DNA from: Halomonas sp. PR-M31
GTDB lineage: Bacteria > Pseudomonadota > Gammaproteobacteria > Pseudomonadales > Halomonadaceae
Direction of reading: 5' to 3'
Assembly (NCBI RefSeq): GCF_001039575.1
Contig: NZ_JIBT01000034.1
Coordinates: forward strand, 20,653-84,652
DNA: 64,000 bases
Numbering within the stretch: position 1 is the first letter of the stretch; the number at the start of each line of letters is the position of its first letter. Positions 20,773-31,500 of the stretch are shown here, piece after piece. Made by a program: the position numbers and the translations under genes. The notes beneath the pieces are model-generated. The model saw only the letters and a list, made by a program, of their open reading frames with translations. It searched no databases and had not been told where the DNA came from.

Positions 20773-22356
20773 ATGTTCGGCAATCCACGCTTGTTTTACG
20801 CTGCGTTCGTTGTTCTTACCTTGATTATTGGCTTGGCGCTGGCGCTCTGGGCTCCTGCCTGGCTATGGTTGTGGCTGATTCTGCCGGCACTGGCAATAGT
20901 CGGCGCCCGAGATTTGCGCTCACGACACAATGTGCTGCGCAACTACCCGGTCGTCGGTCATCTACGCTACATGCTTGAATTCCTGCGCCCACAGGTGCGT
21001 CAGTACTTCTTCGAATCCAACACCAGCGGCCGACCGTTCAGCCGAGAGCAGCGCGACCTGATCAACGCCCGCGCCGACGGCGGCTCGGATACGTCGCCCT
21101 TCGGTACGCGTCGCGACGTGGAAAGCGCAGGGTACGATTTCATTCAGCATTCCATGTCTCCTAAGAGCGTCGATAAGCGCTACGCTCGCATCACTGTTGG
21201 CGGCCCTCAGTGTACGGTCCCTTACGACTCCTCTCGTTTGAACATTTCCGCCATGAGCTTCGGTTCGCTGTCCGGCAATGCGGTCGCGGCCATGAACAAA
21301 GGCGCAAGGCTCGGCAACTTCGCTCAGGACACCGGCGAAGGCGCTATCAGCCCTTACCATCGCGAACACGGTGGCGACATTATCTGGGAAATCGCCAGCG
21401 CCTATTTTGGCTGTCGCAACAAAGACGGCTCCTTCAATCCGGAAGAGTTCGAGAAAAAGGCGCGCACCGAGCAAGTCAAGATGATCGAGATCAAGATCTC
21501 TCAGGGCGCCAAACCCGGCCACGGCGGCCTGCTGCCCGGGTCCAAGGTCAACAAGGAGATCGCCGAGACCCGTCAGATCGAAGTCGGTCAGGACTGCGCC
21601 TCTCCCGCCTCGCATCCGGAGTTCGACACCCCCACGGAGCTGCTTGAATTCTTAGATTGCCTGCGCAAGCTGTGCGGTGGCAAGCCGGTAGGCTTCAAGC
21701 TGTGCCTGGGCAGGCGTTCGGAGTTCATGGGCGTCTGCAAGGCAATGCTGGACACCGGTATCTTGCCGGACTTCATCACCGTCGATGGCGCGGAAGGCGG
21801 CACCGGGGCGGCGCCCGCCGAGTTTTCCGACTTTATCGGCACTTATATCAACGACGCGCTGCCCTTCGTGCACAATTGCCTGGTCGGTATCGGCAAGCGT
21901 GACGACATCGTCGTGATTGCCAGCGGCAAGGTGGCCTTCGGTTTCGATATGGTGGAAAAGATTGCCCTTGGCGCGGACATGTGCAATTCGGCGCGCGGTT
22001 TCATGTTTTCCGTGGGCTGCATTCAGGCGCTGCGCTGTCATACCAACACCTGCCCTACCGGGGTCACCACCCAGGACCCGGCGCGAACCAAGTCCCTGGT
22101 GGTCGACGACAAGGCGGAGCGGGTGCGCAACTATCACGATGCCACGGTGCAGTCCTTCCTCGACATTACCGGCACCCTGGGCCTCGAGAGTCCTGATCAA
22201 CTTACCCCGGAGCACGTCTTTCATCGCCTGATGCCCGGGCCGGCGCAATCCTATGCCGCTATGCATCCCAAGGTCGAGGTGGGAGATTTTCTGCGAGACG
22301 TCATCCCCAAGACCTACGCTCAGGACTGGCAGCAGGCGGATGCGCGTCGTTTTTGA
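20773..22356 (+). CDS. FMN-binding glutamate synthase-family protein, membrane-anchored
   Basis: A 527-residue protein with two N-terminal hydrophobic segments (LFYAAFVVLTLIIGLALALW and a second before residue 45), then a GltB-type FMN-binding domain. Visible landmarks are SRLNISAMSFGSLSGNAVAAM, KPGHGGLLPGSKV, DGAEGGTGAAPAEF and the cysteine cluster GCIQALRCHTNTCPTG. It lacks the amidotransferase and GXGXG parts of true glutamate synthase, so it is not a complete GOGAT. The family occurs widely as stand-alone proteins of unproven substrate. It lies 101 bases before cyoA on the same strand. Confidence 0.87.
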   Translation: MFGNPRLFYAAFVVLTLIIGLALALWAPAWLWLWLILPALAIVGARDLRSRHNVLRNYPVVGHLRYMLEFLRPQVRQYFFESNTSGRPFSREQRDLINARADGGSDTSPFGTRRDVESAGYDFIQHSMSPKSVDKRYARITVGGPQCTVPYDSSRLNISAMSFGSLSGNAVAAMNKGARLGNFAQDTGEGAISPYHREHGGDIIWEIASAYFGCRNKDGSFNPEEFEKKARTEQVKMIEIKISQGAKPGHGGLLPGSKVNKEIAETRQIEVGQDCASPASHPEFDTPTELLEFLDCLRKLCGGKPVGFKLCLGRRSEFMGVCKAMLDTGILPDFITVDGAEGGTGAAPAEFSDFIGTYINDALPFVHNCLVGIGKRDDIVVIASGKVAFGFDMVEKIALGADMCNSARGFMFSVGCIQALRCHTNTCPTGVTTQDPARTKSLVVDDKAERVRNYHDATVQSFLDITGTLGLESPDQLTPEHVFHRLMPGPAQSYAAMHPKVEVGDFLRDVIPKTYAQDWQQADARRF

Positions 22357-22457
22357 AAGAGCGGCTGCTGTTTTGTACGACAGATCGTTTCCAAGCGCTG
22401 AGCCGACAAAACAGTCTTCAAATGTAGGGAAGTTTCATCGACCTGGACGTCAGCCTC

Positions 22458-23354
22458 ATGAAAGCACGCATTTCATTGGCAAAGTATTGCTTACTGACAG
22501 CACTTTTGCTGCTGCTGAGCGCTTGCAGCGGCGAGCATGGTTTTCTCTCACCGGCGGGCCCGATTGCTCAGGCTCAACGGAATCATTTCCTTTCCATCAT
22601 CGCTTGGATGATGGTAGTCATCGTGCCGCTGTTCGTGGCAGTGCCCATCGTGCTGTGGAAATACCGCCTCGGCGGCTCTTCTTCCACCTATCGTCCCAAC
22701 TGGGCCTCCTCATGGATTTTTGAGGTGCTGATATGGGGCATTCCGCTTATCGTCGTCAGCGCGCTGAGCTGGAATTTGTGGATGCAGTCCCATGCTCTTG
22801 ATCCCTACAGGCCTATCAAGAGTGACAACCCCACGCTCAACGTTCAGGTGGTCAGCCTGGACTGGAAGTGGCTTTTCATCTACCCAGACCAGCGAGTCGC
22901 GGCGGTCAACGAGCTGGTGCTGCCCGTGGATCGTCCGGTGCGCTTTCGCCTGACCAGCGAAACGGTCATGCAGTCCTTCATGATTCCGCGACTGGGCAGC
23001 CAGATCTATACCATGCCCGGCATGGTGACGGAGCTAAACCTGCTAGCGGACAGGACCGGCACCTTTCGCGGCCAGAACACCCAGTACAACGGCGAGGGGT
23101 TTCCCAAGCAGAAGTTCGATGCAAAGGTCATGGACGCGCAAGACTTCGATGACTGGATCGCGCAGACGCGCCGATCCAGCCCTCCTCTGGACATGAGCGC
23201 CTACGAACAGCTCGCCAAGCGCTCGGTGCTGCCGTCGCCGCTATTATTCGGCGCCGTACCGGACAGATTGTTCGAGCGCGTCGTCTCGAGTACCAAGGGC
23301 GAGACTGAACTTACGCTGGGCAGCGCAGCCCCCACAAGCACACAAGGAGAGTGA
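22458..23354 (+). CDS. cyoA: Cytochrome bo3 ubiquinol oxidase subunit II
   Basis: A 298-residue lipoprotein: signal peptide with the lipobox LSAC (LLLLLSACSGEHGFLSP), two membrane helices at about residues 45-105, and a periplasmic cupredoxin domain (VVSLDWKWLFIYPDQ; MQSFMIPRLGSQIYTMPGM). The Cu-A ligand cysteines of cytochrome c oxidases are absent, as expected for a quinol oxidase. It begins the cyoABCD operon, five bases before cyoB. Known role: terminal oxidation of ubiquinol with proton pumping under good aeration. Confidence 0.95.
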   Translation: MKARISLAKYCLLTALLLLLSACSGEHGFLSPAGPIAQAQRNHFLSIIAWMMVVIVPLFVAVPIVLWKYRLGGSSSTYRPNWASSWIFEVLIWGIPLIVVSALSWNLWMQSHALDPYRPIKSDNPTLNVQVVSLDWKWLFIYPDQRVAAVNELVLPVDRPVRFRLTSETVMQSFMIPRLGSQIYTMPGMVTELNLLADRTGTFRGQNTQYNGEGFPKQKFDAKVMDAQDFDDWIAQTRRSSPPLDMSAYEQLAKRSVLPSPLLFGAVPDRLFERVVSSTKGETELTLGSAAPTSTQGE

Positions 23355-23358
23355 GCCG

Positions 23359-25451
23359 GTGGCCGACGACGTATTCAATCCATTCTGGCTGGGCAAGCTC
23401 GGCATCGAGTCGTTGCCCTTCGTTGGGCTGATAAAAGACCCTAACATCAACAGCGTGATCTCCGCGGGGGCAGCGAGCATGGCTGTCGCCGGCGCCCTGG
23501 CGGTATTGATACTGCTGACCTGGTTCGGCAAGTGGGGCACTTTCTGGCGCGACTGGCTGACTAGCCTTGACGCCAAGAAAATCGGCGTCATGTACATCGT
23601 CATCGCCCTGGTCATGTTGCTGCGGGCGGTCATCGAGGCCGGCGTCATGCGCTCGCAGCAGGCGGTGGCGGTGAATGACCCCGGCATATTGTCGCCGCAG
23701 CATTTCGGTGAGCTGTTCAGCACCCACGGCACCATCATGATCTTCTTCATGGCCATGCCCTTTCTGACCGGCGTCATCAACATCGTGGTGCCGCTTCAGA
23801 TCGGTGCCCGGGACGTGCGCTTTCCCTTGCTCAACGCCATCAGCCTGATGCTGACCGCCGCCGGCGCCATCCTGATCATGATTTCGCTTGTCATCGGCGA
23901 ATTCTCCACCGGCGGCTGGAGCGGCTACCCGCCCTTCACGGGGCTTGCCTTCAACCCCGGAGTGGGCCCGGATTACTGGATCTGGGCGGTGACGCTGAGC
24001 TCCATCGCCTCCACCCTGTCTGGGCTCAATTTCGCCGTGACCATCTACAAGCTGCGCGCACCGGGCATGAGCTGGTTTCGCATGCCGCTATTCACCTGGA
24101 CGGCACTGTGCACCAGTATCCTGATGATATTCGCCATGATGCCGCTAACGGTAGCCACCGGCATGCTGGCCCTTGATCGCTACGCTGGCTTCCATTTCTT
24201 CACCAATGATGCCGGCGGCAACATGATGAACTACGCCAATCTGTTCTGGCTCTTTGGCCACCCGGAGGTCTATATCGTCATCCTTCCGCCTTCGGCGTGT
24301 TCTCCGAGGTGTTTTCCACCTTTTCCGGCAAACGCCTCTACGGCTACAAATCTCTGGTCTTTGCCACCATGGCCATTGCCGTGCTCTCGTTTTGCGTGTG
24401 GGTTCACCACTTCTTCACCATGGGTCAGACCCCCAATCTGAACGCGGCCTTCGGCATTGCCACCATGCTGATCGGTGTGCCCACCGGGGTGAAGGTCTAC
24501 GACTGGCTGCTGACCATGGTGCGCGGGCGCGTGCGCCTGACCACCTCGACGCTCTTTTCTCTGATGTTCATGATCACCTTCGTCATAGGCGGCATGACCG
24601 GCGTCATCCTGGCCAACCCGCCGGTGGACTTCAATGTTCACAACTCCCTGTTTCTAGTGGCGCATTTTCACAACATGCTGATTCCAGGCACGCTGTTCGG
24701 CATGTTTGCCGCCTACTACTACTGGTTTCCCAAGGTGTTCGGTTTCCGTTTATCGGAAAGATGGGGGCGCATCTCATTCTGGTGCTGGTCCTTTGGTTTC
24801 TATCTTGCCTTCATGCCACTCTACGCGCTAGGCCTGATGGGCGCCGCCCGCCGCACCCAGGAGTGGTTCGAGCCTGCTTTCGAACCCTGGCTAATCGCGG
24901 CCCTGCTCGGCGCCGGTCTGGTGCTGCTGGGGGTGGCAAGCATGATCGTTCAGCTCTGGGTGAGCATTCGCGATCGGGACAGCACCCGGGTTCCCGGCGG
25001 CGACCCCTGGGACGGGCGCACCCTGGAATGGTCCGTGAGTGCACCGCCGCCGGAATACAACTTCGCCGTGGTGCCCAAGGTCAATGATCGCGATGCCTTT
25101 ACCTGGATGAAGCAGCACGGTCTTGCCTATCAAATGCCGGCGCCCCAGGAGTACGAGGATATTCACATTCCCAAAAACAGTGTGGTGGCACCGATCATCG
25201 GCGCGGCCAGCGTGGCGCTAGGCTTTGCCCTGACCTGGCACATCTGGTGGCTGACCATTGCCTCTTTCGTGGCGATCTGGGCGGCGGTCATCGCCCGCAG
25301 CTTCTGCAGTGACACCGAGCAGCGGATTCCCGCCAGTCAGGTGCGCGAGGAGCACGAGCAGTGGCTGCGCGAAGTCAGCGCCTTGCCCAAGACCCCGCGT
25401 GAACAGGAAACCACCGCCGGCAATCTGGGTCTGGCTGAGGAGTTTGCATGA
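23359..25451 (+). pseudogene. cyoB: Cytochrome bo3 ubiquinol oxidase subunit I, frameshifted mid-gene
   Basis: The catalytic heme-copper subunit is split over two frames. The first starts with GTG at 23359 (MADDVFNPFWLGKLG, AAGGAG upstream) and reaches FGHPEVYIVILP, which carries the Cu-B His and cross-linked Tyr. The second frame continues FSTFSGKRLYGYKSL, HHFFTMGQ and VAHFHNMLIPG, ending at 25451. One base added at 24286-24290 restores the expected ILPAFGVFSEV and a ~697-residue protein, so the first frame otherwise stops at 24441. Since the neighbours are intact, a sequencing error is the simpler explanation. It overlaps cyoC by four bases. Confidence 0.9.
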
Positions 25452-26068
25452 GTTCTCGTCATCCGGGGATCAATCTCGGTGATACCGACCCCGCCACCCA
25501 CCAGGTGGCCGAATCCGTGGTGTTCGGCTTCTGGATCTTTCTGATGAGCGACCTGGTGCTGTTTGCGCTGCTGTTCGCGACCTACGCGGCCACCAGTCAG
25601 CACGGCCTCGCCGGCGGCCCGACGCCCTCGGACATATTCGACCTCAAATCGCCCTTCATCGAGACGATGTTACTGCTGGTCAGCAGCTTCACCTTTGGCA
25701 TGGCGTCTTTGGCCTTGAAATATCGCCAGGATCGCGGCCGTCTCCTGCTTTGGCTGCTGGTGACCTTTGCCCTGGGGGCAGGGTTTGTCGCCATGGAGAT
25801 CAACGACTTCGTGAGAATGGCAGGCGACGGCCAGACGCCGCAGCAAAGCGCCTATTTGTCGAGTTTCTTCGCCCTCGTCGGCACCCACGGATTGCACGTG
25901 AGCGCCGGGCTGATCTGGCTTGTGATCATGGTGATTCAACTCTTCGTCTTTGGCCTCACCCAGCAGGTCAAGATGCGCCTGATGCGCCTTGCCATCTTCT
26001 GGCACATGCTTGATGTGGTGTGGGTCTGCATCTTTACCTTCGTCTACTTGTTTGGAGTATCGCAATGA
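25448..26068 (+). CDS. cyoC: Cytochrome bo3 ubiquinol oxidase subunit III
   Basis: A 206-residue protein with five hydrophobic helices, matching the short CyoC form of oxidase subunit III. Recognisable parts are FGFWIFLMSDLVLFALLFATY and the C-terminal FWHMLDVVWVCIFTFVYL. The start overlaps the cyoB stop and the stop overlaps the cyoD start (ATGA), so all three are coupled. It supports the stability of subunit I. Confidence 0.95.
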   Translation: MSSRHPGINLGDTDPATHQVAESVVFGFWIFLMSDLVLFALLFATYAATSQHGLAGGPTPSDIFDLKSPFIETMLLLVSSFTFGMASLALKYRQDRGRLLLWLLVTFALGAGFVAMEINDFVRMAGDGQTPQQSAYLSSFFALVGTHGLHVSAGLIWLVIMVIQLFVFGLTQQVKMRLMRLAIFWHMLDVVWVCIFTFVYLFGVSQ

Positions 26069-26397
26069 GTCACCAGGGGCTGCCCATAAGCGAAGATGAG
26101 ACCCTCAAGGGCGAATTTCGCGACTACTGCATTGGAGGCGTGCTCGCCCTGCTGCTGACGATGCTGGCCTTTGCTCTGGTTGCCTGGAACATATTCGAGT
26201 CCTGGAACCGTCTGATCTCGCTTTCTCTGCTGGCCATAATTCAGGTCATCGTGCACTTTCGCTATTTCCTGCATATCGATTTGAGAAAATCGCACCGAGA
26301 CGAGCTGCAGCTGATTCTCTTTACCGGTTTGATTCTTTTCCTGATGGCCGGGGGTACGGTTTGGATATTATGGAACCTGCACTTTCGTATGCTGTAA
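26065..26397 (+). CDS. cyoD: Cytochrome bo3 ubiquinol oxidase subunit IV
   Basis: A 110-residue protein with three membrane helices, the CyoD size and pattern (YCIGGVLALLLTMLAF; IIQVIVHFRYFLHIDL). The start at 26065 (MSHQGLPIS), with GGAGTATCGCA before it, is chosen over an in-frame ATG at 26020 that lies inside cyoC. It is the last subunit gene. The heme O synthase gene cyoE, often next in line, is not here or elsewhere in the window. Confidence 0.93.
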   Translation: MSHQGLPISEDETLKGEFRDYCIGGVLALLLTMLAFALVAWNIFESWNRLISLSLLAIIQVIVHFRYFLHIDLRKSHRDELQLILFTGLILFLMAGGTVWILWNLHFRML

Positions 26398-26437
26398 GAG
26401 GATGTTTGCAAAAACCCATTCCTGGTAGGAGTGATAC

Positions 26438-26890
26438 ATGGTTAAACGACTGTTGATCGTGGCTCATGCGCCCTCGCCTAACACCTTGGCACTGCGCGAG
26501 GCGGCAGAACGCGGCGCGAGCCATTCCGACATTGAAAACGTCAAGGTGACGGTAAAGGCGCCCCTGGAAGCAGGCCCCGATGATGTCCTGAACTGCGATG
26601 CCATCCTGCTCGGTACCACCGAAAACCTGGGCTACATGAGTGGCGCGCTAAAGGATTTCTTCGATCGCAGCTACTATCCGGTGCTGGAAGAAAAGCGGGG
26701 GCTGCCCTGCGCGCTTTATATCCGTGCCGGATTGGATGGCACCGGTACTCGGCGGTCGGTGGAAAGCATCGTTACCGGACTGCGCTAGGAACCGCTGACA
26801 TTGCGCGGCGAGTGGCAGGAAGTCTTCGTTGATCAGGTCGAGGAACTGGGTTTGACCATGGCCGCTGCCTTGGACAGCGGCATGATCTGA
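26438..26890 (+). pseudogene. Flavodoxin/NAD(P)H-dependent FMN reductase-like protein with an in-frame TAG
   Basis: The first 116 codons encode a flavodoxin-fold protein: VKRLLIVAHAPSPNT at the N-terminus, ILLGTTENLGYMSGALKDFFDR as a flavin-binding loop. A TAG at 26786-26788 follows VTGLR, yet the same frame stays open for 34 more codons of plausible family sequence (LRGEWQEVFVDQVEELGL) to TGA at 26890. Relatives read GLRW plus a few residues at this point, so a small in-frame deletion of about four codons that created the TAG is a likely explanation. Ribosome binding site: GGTAGGAGTG. It follows cyoD by 40 bases. Confidence 0.75.
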
Positions 26891-26902
26891 TCGGAGGTGG
26901 AT

Positions 26903-27939
26903 TTACAGGCCTGCGCCGGAACCCCCCATTACTCCATTGCGCAGCGACTGGGCCTTGTTCAATGAAGTGACAGCGTCCTCGGGAGAACCCGCCACCTCGC
27001 GCAGCGCACTCATCGACCCCAACAGCGCCGAGGCTTCGTAAGGTACGAGCACCTTTTCCCCCTCCTTCGCGATATTAGGCAGCGTCTTGATGTAGCTCTG
27101 GCCCAGCAGATAACCGATAACGGAACGCTTGTTCTCATCGGACTGACCGAGCGCCTCGAGTACCAGCGCGATCGAGCGCTTCTCCCCTTCGGCCCGCAGG
27201 ATAGCTGATTCCTTGTCGCCCTGGGCGTTGAGAATGGCAGATTCACGTTGGCCCTGGGCCTTGGCGATCGCCGCTGACTTCTCGCCTTCTGCTTCCGTCA
27301 CGGTGGCGCGTCGCTTACGTTCGGCGGCCATTTGCAGTCGCATGGCCTCTTCCACTTCCTCAGGCATGGAAATATCCTGCACCTCGACCCGGGAAATCTT
27401 CACTCCCCACTTGGAGGCGGGTTCCTCAAGCTCCGCCTGAATGGCGCTGTTGACCTCGGCACGGGACTCGAAAAGCTTGTCGAGTTCCATCTTGCCCACC
27501 ACAGAACGCAAAGTGGTCTTGGCCAGCACCTCGACGGCCTGACTCATGTTTTCGACCTCATAAACCGCCCGTTTGGGGTCGATGACCTGGAAATAGAGGC
27601 GCCATTGATTCGCACCGTCACGTTGTCCGTGGTCACCACCGGCTGGCCGGGAAAGTCCATCACCGTTTCACGCCGATCGATACGCGTTTCTTCGCTGGTA
27701 ATGGGAAAGTACTCATCGCCTTGGCGACGATACCGGATCATGGTGATTGGGCGCGCCTGCTCGATGAAAGGAATGATGAGATTGATGCCGCTTTCCAGCG
27801 TCCGATGATAAGAGCCTAGACGTTCGATCACCATGACTTCGGATTGGCGAACGACGACCAACCCTTTGACCAGCATGAGGATAGCAATGGCCGCTAGAAT
27901 GACGGCCAGAATCAGGCCTGGAGAGATTCCCATATCCAT
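26903..27939 (-). pseudogene. SPFH/stomatin-family membrane protease-associated protein (QmcA-like), frameshifted
   Basis: A ~346-residue membrane-anchored protein split over two frames. The N-terminal frame starts at 27939 (AGGA upstream), with one hydrophobic anchor (LILAVILAAIAILMLVKGLV) and the first part of the SPFH domain (VMVIERLGSYHRTLESG). The second frame supplies VLAKTTLRSVVGKMELD, the MRLQMAAERKRRATV segment and alanine/glutamate-rich coiled coil, ending at 26903. One base added near 27598 restores the ALYFQVIDPKRAVYEV join. It lies downstream of nfeD on the same strand, the usual partner; such pairs organise membrane domains. Confidence 0.87.
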
Positions 27940-27973
27940 GTAGATTTTCCTAAGATAGTGTAATTGAAAAGCG

Positions 27974-28417
27974 TTACTTCACGGCGGGTTTGACGACAGC
28001 CACTGTGCCTTCAAAACGCAGCAGCACGACTCGAATATTTTCTTCAGGGTCACTTTCATCCTCAAAGCGGGCGCGATAAAGATCGCCATTGATCTTGACG
28101 CTGATCGCCTGATCGAAATCTCGTCGCGTGGTAAAAAAGTATTGACCGACCTCAGCCCCGGAACCGGTCGTACCGTAGCGCACACCCTTTGGAGAAAAGT
28201 GGGGGCGGATGAGGCGAATGACGATGGGAATGAGCACCCCTGCCAATAGCGCCAATACGATGGCTTGTATCGTGAAGCCGAATCCGAGATATGCCACCAC
28301 CCCGGCACCGGCTGCGGCGAACGCTAGCGCCAGCAATACCAGCGCTCCGGAGGTAAGTTCCAGCAGTCCCAATATCAATGCTAATGCCAGCCAGCTATGT
28401 GCCACGGTCCATTGCAT
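27974..28417 (-). CDS. NfeD-family membrane protein
   Basis: A 147-residue short-form NfeD: three or four membrane helices in the first ~75 residues, then a soluble OB-fold C-terminal domain (VGQYFFTTRRDFDQAISVKINGD is at its start, cut by a turn). It lacks the N-terminal protease domain of long NfeD proteins. It precedes the SPFH gene by 34 bases on the same strand; NfeD-SPFH pairing is widespread and taken as functional. Its own protein product looks intact. Confidence 0.88.
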   Translation of the reverse strand: MQWTVAHSWLALALILGLLELTSGALVLLALAFAAAGAGVVAYLGFGFTIQAIVLALLAGVLIPIVIRLIRPHFSPKGVRYGTTGSGAEVGQYFFTTRRDFDQAISVKINGDLYRARFEDESDPEENIRVVLLRFEGTVAVVKPAVK

Positions 28418-28535
28418 CCTGTGCTCTCTTTATTACGGCCACGTTGAATCCTATGATATCGGCAAGATGCCTACTCGACTTAAGCAGACTCGCGCAAGGA
28501 CAGCACCTTGATCACGACAGCGATCCTGAACCTTC

Positions 28536-31500
28536 TTACAGCATATCGCCTGCTGCATTCATCCCAACCCCCACCAGACTGACGCTGTCACTCATTGGAA
28601 CATCATCGTCACTGGCTGAGAGTCCCCCATCGAAAACTGCTTCGACGCCTTCGACAACGAACATGTTGTCGTTGTAGTCGTAGTTGATGCCGGTGTAATC
28701 CATGACCCCTAGATAGGTATTGGGAATCACGTTGCCGTCCGCCTCCAGGGCCTGAAACATCCTCACGGTATAGCCGCGCTCGATGCCTTCTGCATCAGCC
28801 GGTACCGTGCCGCCGCCAGAAGGGTTGAGAGCGGGGTCCGTGGACAGGTTGGCAACTTCGATACCGAAGATGTCGTTGCCAAGCCAGCTTTTGGGAATCT
28901 GCTCCCGGGTGATCGTCGCCGTGGCAAACTGACCGTCGTTCTTTGTGGGTAAAAGGGACTGGTTGTTGTCGCCGGCATGCTTGGACAGGATGATGTCGGC
29001 ATTCTTGTTGCCGGGATTGTGAATCCCCAGGGTCGCCCCGCCGTCACCATGGAAAGCGGCAATCTGAGTGATCTTGGCGGACTCGGAGCCGTCCGCAATC
29101 TTCCAGTAGCGCGACAGCACTTCATCGTCGTTGACGGGGCGATACAGATCGAAGTCGTCGAGTACCGATCTCTGCCCGCCACCCTGGGTGCTCAACCCTT
29201 CGATCGCGTTGCCGAAACCGAAGACCTCCCATACTTCGTTGATATTGGGCTCCCAACCCCCTTCGTCCCGGGCCTGCCAGAAGCCCGCCAGTTGCACCTC
29301 GGCAACCGGTGTATCCGCGTCATTGGTAACCAATCGCAATGCACCCCCGAAGACGCCATCATCCGCATTGTTAGTCGGCGGCGTATAGACGTCGCGATCG
29401 AAAAGAATCTCGACCGTGACAGACTCCCCTGCTTCCAGGGTCAAATCGTTGAAGATATCCGGTTCTGTCAGCGCAAAGGGCCCGGTCAGATTCGCCTCGA
29501 TGACCGATAGCTCCTCGATGCCTGTATTGCTGATCACGACGCTACCGCCCTCCTTGAAGTCGCGGTCCGGATTCGAGGCGCTATTGTTCTCCAGGTAGTT
29601 GAACTGCAGTCGATCGGGAAAATAGGCCGCATCGTTGCTCAGGATGGCAATCTGCGCATTCGAATCGTCCGGTGTGGTGTCCTGGGGCTGCTGGAGGATT
29701 TGCAGCTGATCGATGTTGGGTCCGGTTGCCGCAACGGCCTGAAAGCGTACCGTATTGAGCCCCGAGACCAGTTCCGCCGGAATATTCAGCGTCTGCCAGA
29801 TATTCCAGGCGTCGTCGTCAATTGTTTCGCTGGGCGGGGTGAAGGCAAAGGTGCCGATACTGGCACCATTGACGAACACTTCCAGCGGACGACGTGCGTC
29901 CGAGCCATTGGCGTAGCGTACCTGCAGCACCGACTCGCCGGCCTGATCGCCAGACAGCTCAAAGCCAAAGGTCAAAAAGTCCGCATTGGTAAAGCCAAAG
30001 TCTGCGTAGCCCCCGGCGATACTGTCCGTATCATCGGTATTGCCATCGACGCCAAAAGACCCTGGGCGCAGACCGGTAGGCTGCAGCGACAGGCTCGACT
30101 CCGGGTTGGCCAGGGTACGAATTTCGATCTGCGCCTCCGCGCTATTGGCTATCGTGACCGAGGTGCCATCATCAGGAATATTGCCCTCGGCCTGGATGGT
30201 CAGAACCGGAACAAGCTCGCCATTATCGTCATCACCCGGCCCGTCGATCACGCGGCCCGGGGTCGGATCGAGACGCACGACCTGGCTCTGGCCATTGCTA
30301 CGATTCAGCGTCAAGAGATAAAGCTGGCCGGTCGCCGGGTTCTCGATGATATCCAGCGGATCGATATAGCTGATCACGTTACCCTCCATATCCCGCAGCA
30401 CGTCATCACCAATGACGTTGCCATCGGCATCGAGGGTGATCGAACGAATGTCGTCGCCACCGGAGTACTCGGCGAACAACAGGTTACCTTGCAGGTTGCC
30501 GCCGAATACGCCGCTTGTGTATTCCGTCGCGCCATTGGGTGAGCGGTTCTCGCCTAGGGAGTAGGCTTCCTCGATGCGATAGTTGGCGTCCGGCTCTATC
30601 CCTGCCGGGTACCTGTCTACCTGGTTGATGTCGTTATCCGGCGTCGGGTTGCCGCCGTTGAGAATGTATTCGCCCCGCAGCTTGTTCGGGTGCCCGTAAT
30701 AACCGCCTTCCTGAACCTTGAACAGGTAGTCGTCCTGCTTTTCGACGCCTTCAAAAAACTCGTTTTCAGGCGTGGCGGGATCGTCCGGCGTGTTACCGCC
30801 TGCGGCGGAACCGTTGGTGGGCACGTAAAGCGATCCATTGGAGTGCCAGACCAGATCGTAGGCGTTGCGCGTACCAGTGGCGAAGAGCTTGACCACCGCA
30901 TCGTCGGTGAACGGGTCGTAGAAGCGCTCGAGGATATTGCCGGCGCCGTCCTGCACTGTGGCGGTGCCATTTTCGGCAAAGACCAGGAACTGGCCGTTAT
31001 CCATAGGAATAGGCCCATTCTTGGGATAACCATCGGGATCATCGAAGCGGCGATTGAGCCCATCGCTGGGTAATGGCTCCGTGGAGACATCGAAGCCCGC
31101 TTCCGGTGCGTTTCGCGTAGGGTCGATCTCCATGACCGAGGCGTTCAGCAAGCGTTCCGGCCGTTCGCCCCAGGCACTATCCGGCTCGCCCATGGCGGTA
31201 TTGGAGCCCTGGATCAAGTACAGCAGATGCGACGGCTCTTCCGGGTTGATCGCGGCGTCATAATCCGGATTGGCTCGGAACTCAAGGCTATTGGTGACGT
31301 GATCACCGTTCGAGCGCGGCAGTCCGGTGATATAGGTTTCCGCCGTGCCGGCAAACTCGCCACCTTCTTCAAGCGTAATCTTGCTTACGCGCCCGCTGAA
31401 ATCCGGCACGCCATTGTCTCGACCGGTAAGTGGAATGGGATAGTTGTCGCTGACCCAGAGGACGTTGGAATCTCTGGGGTCGAAGGCAAGTCCTATGATG

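Noticed and set aside
29700..30542. Long plus-strand open frame opposite the giant protein
   Set aside because: Antisense shadow of a high-GC coding region; low-complexity residue pattern without any motif.
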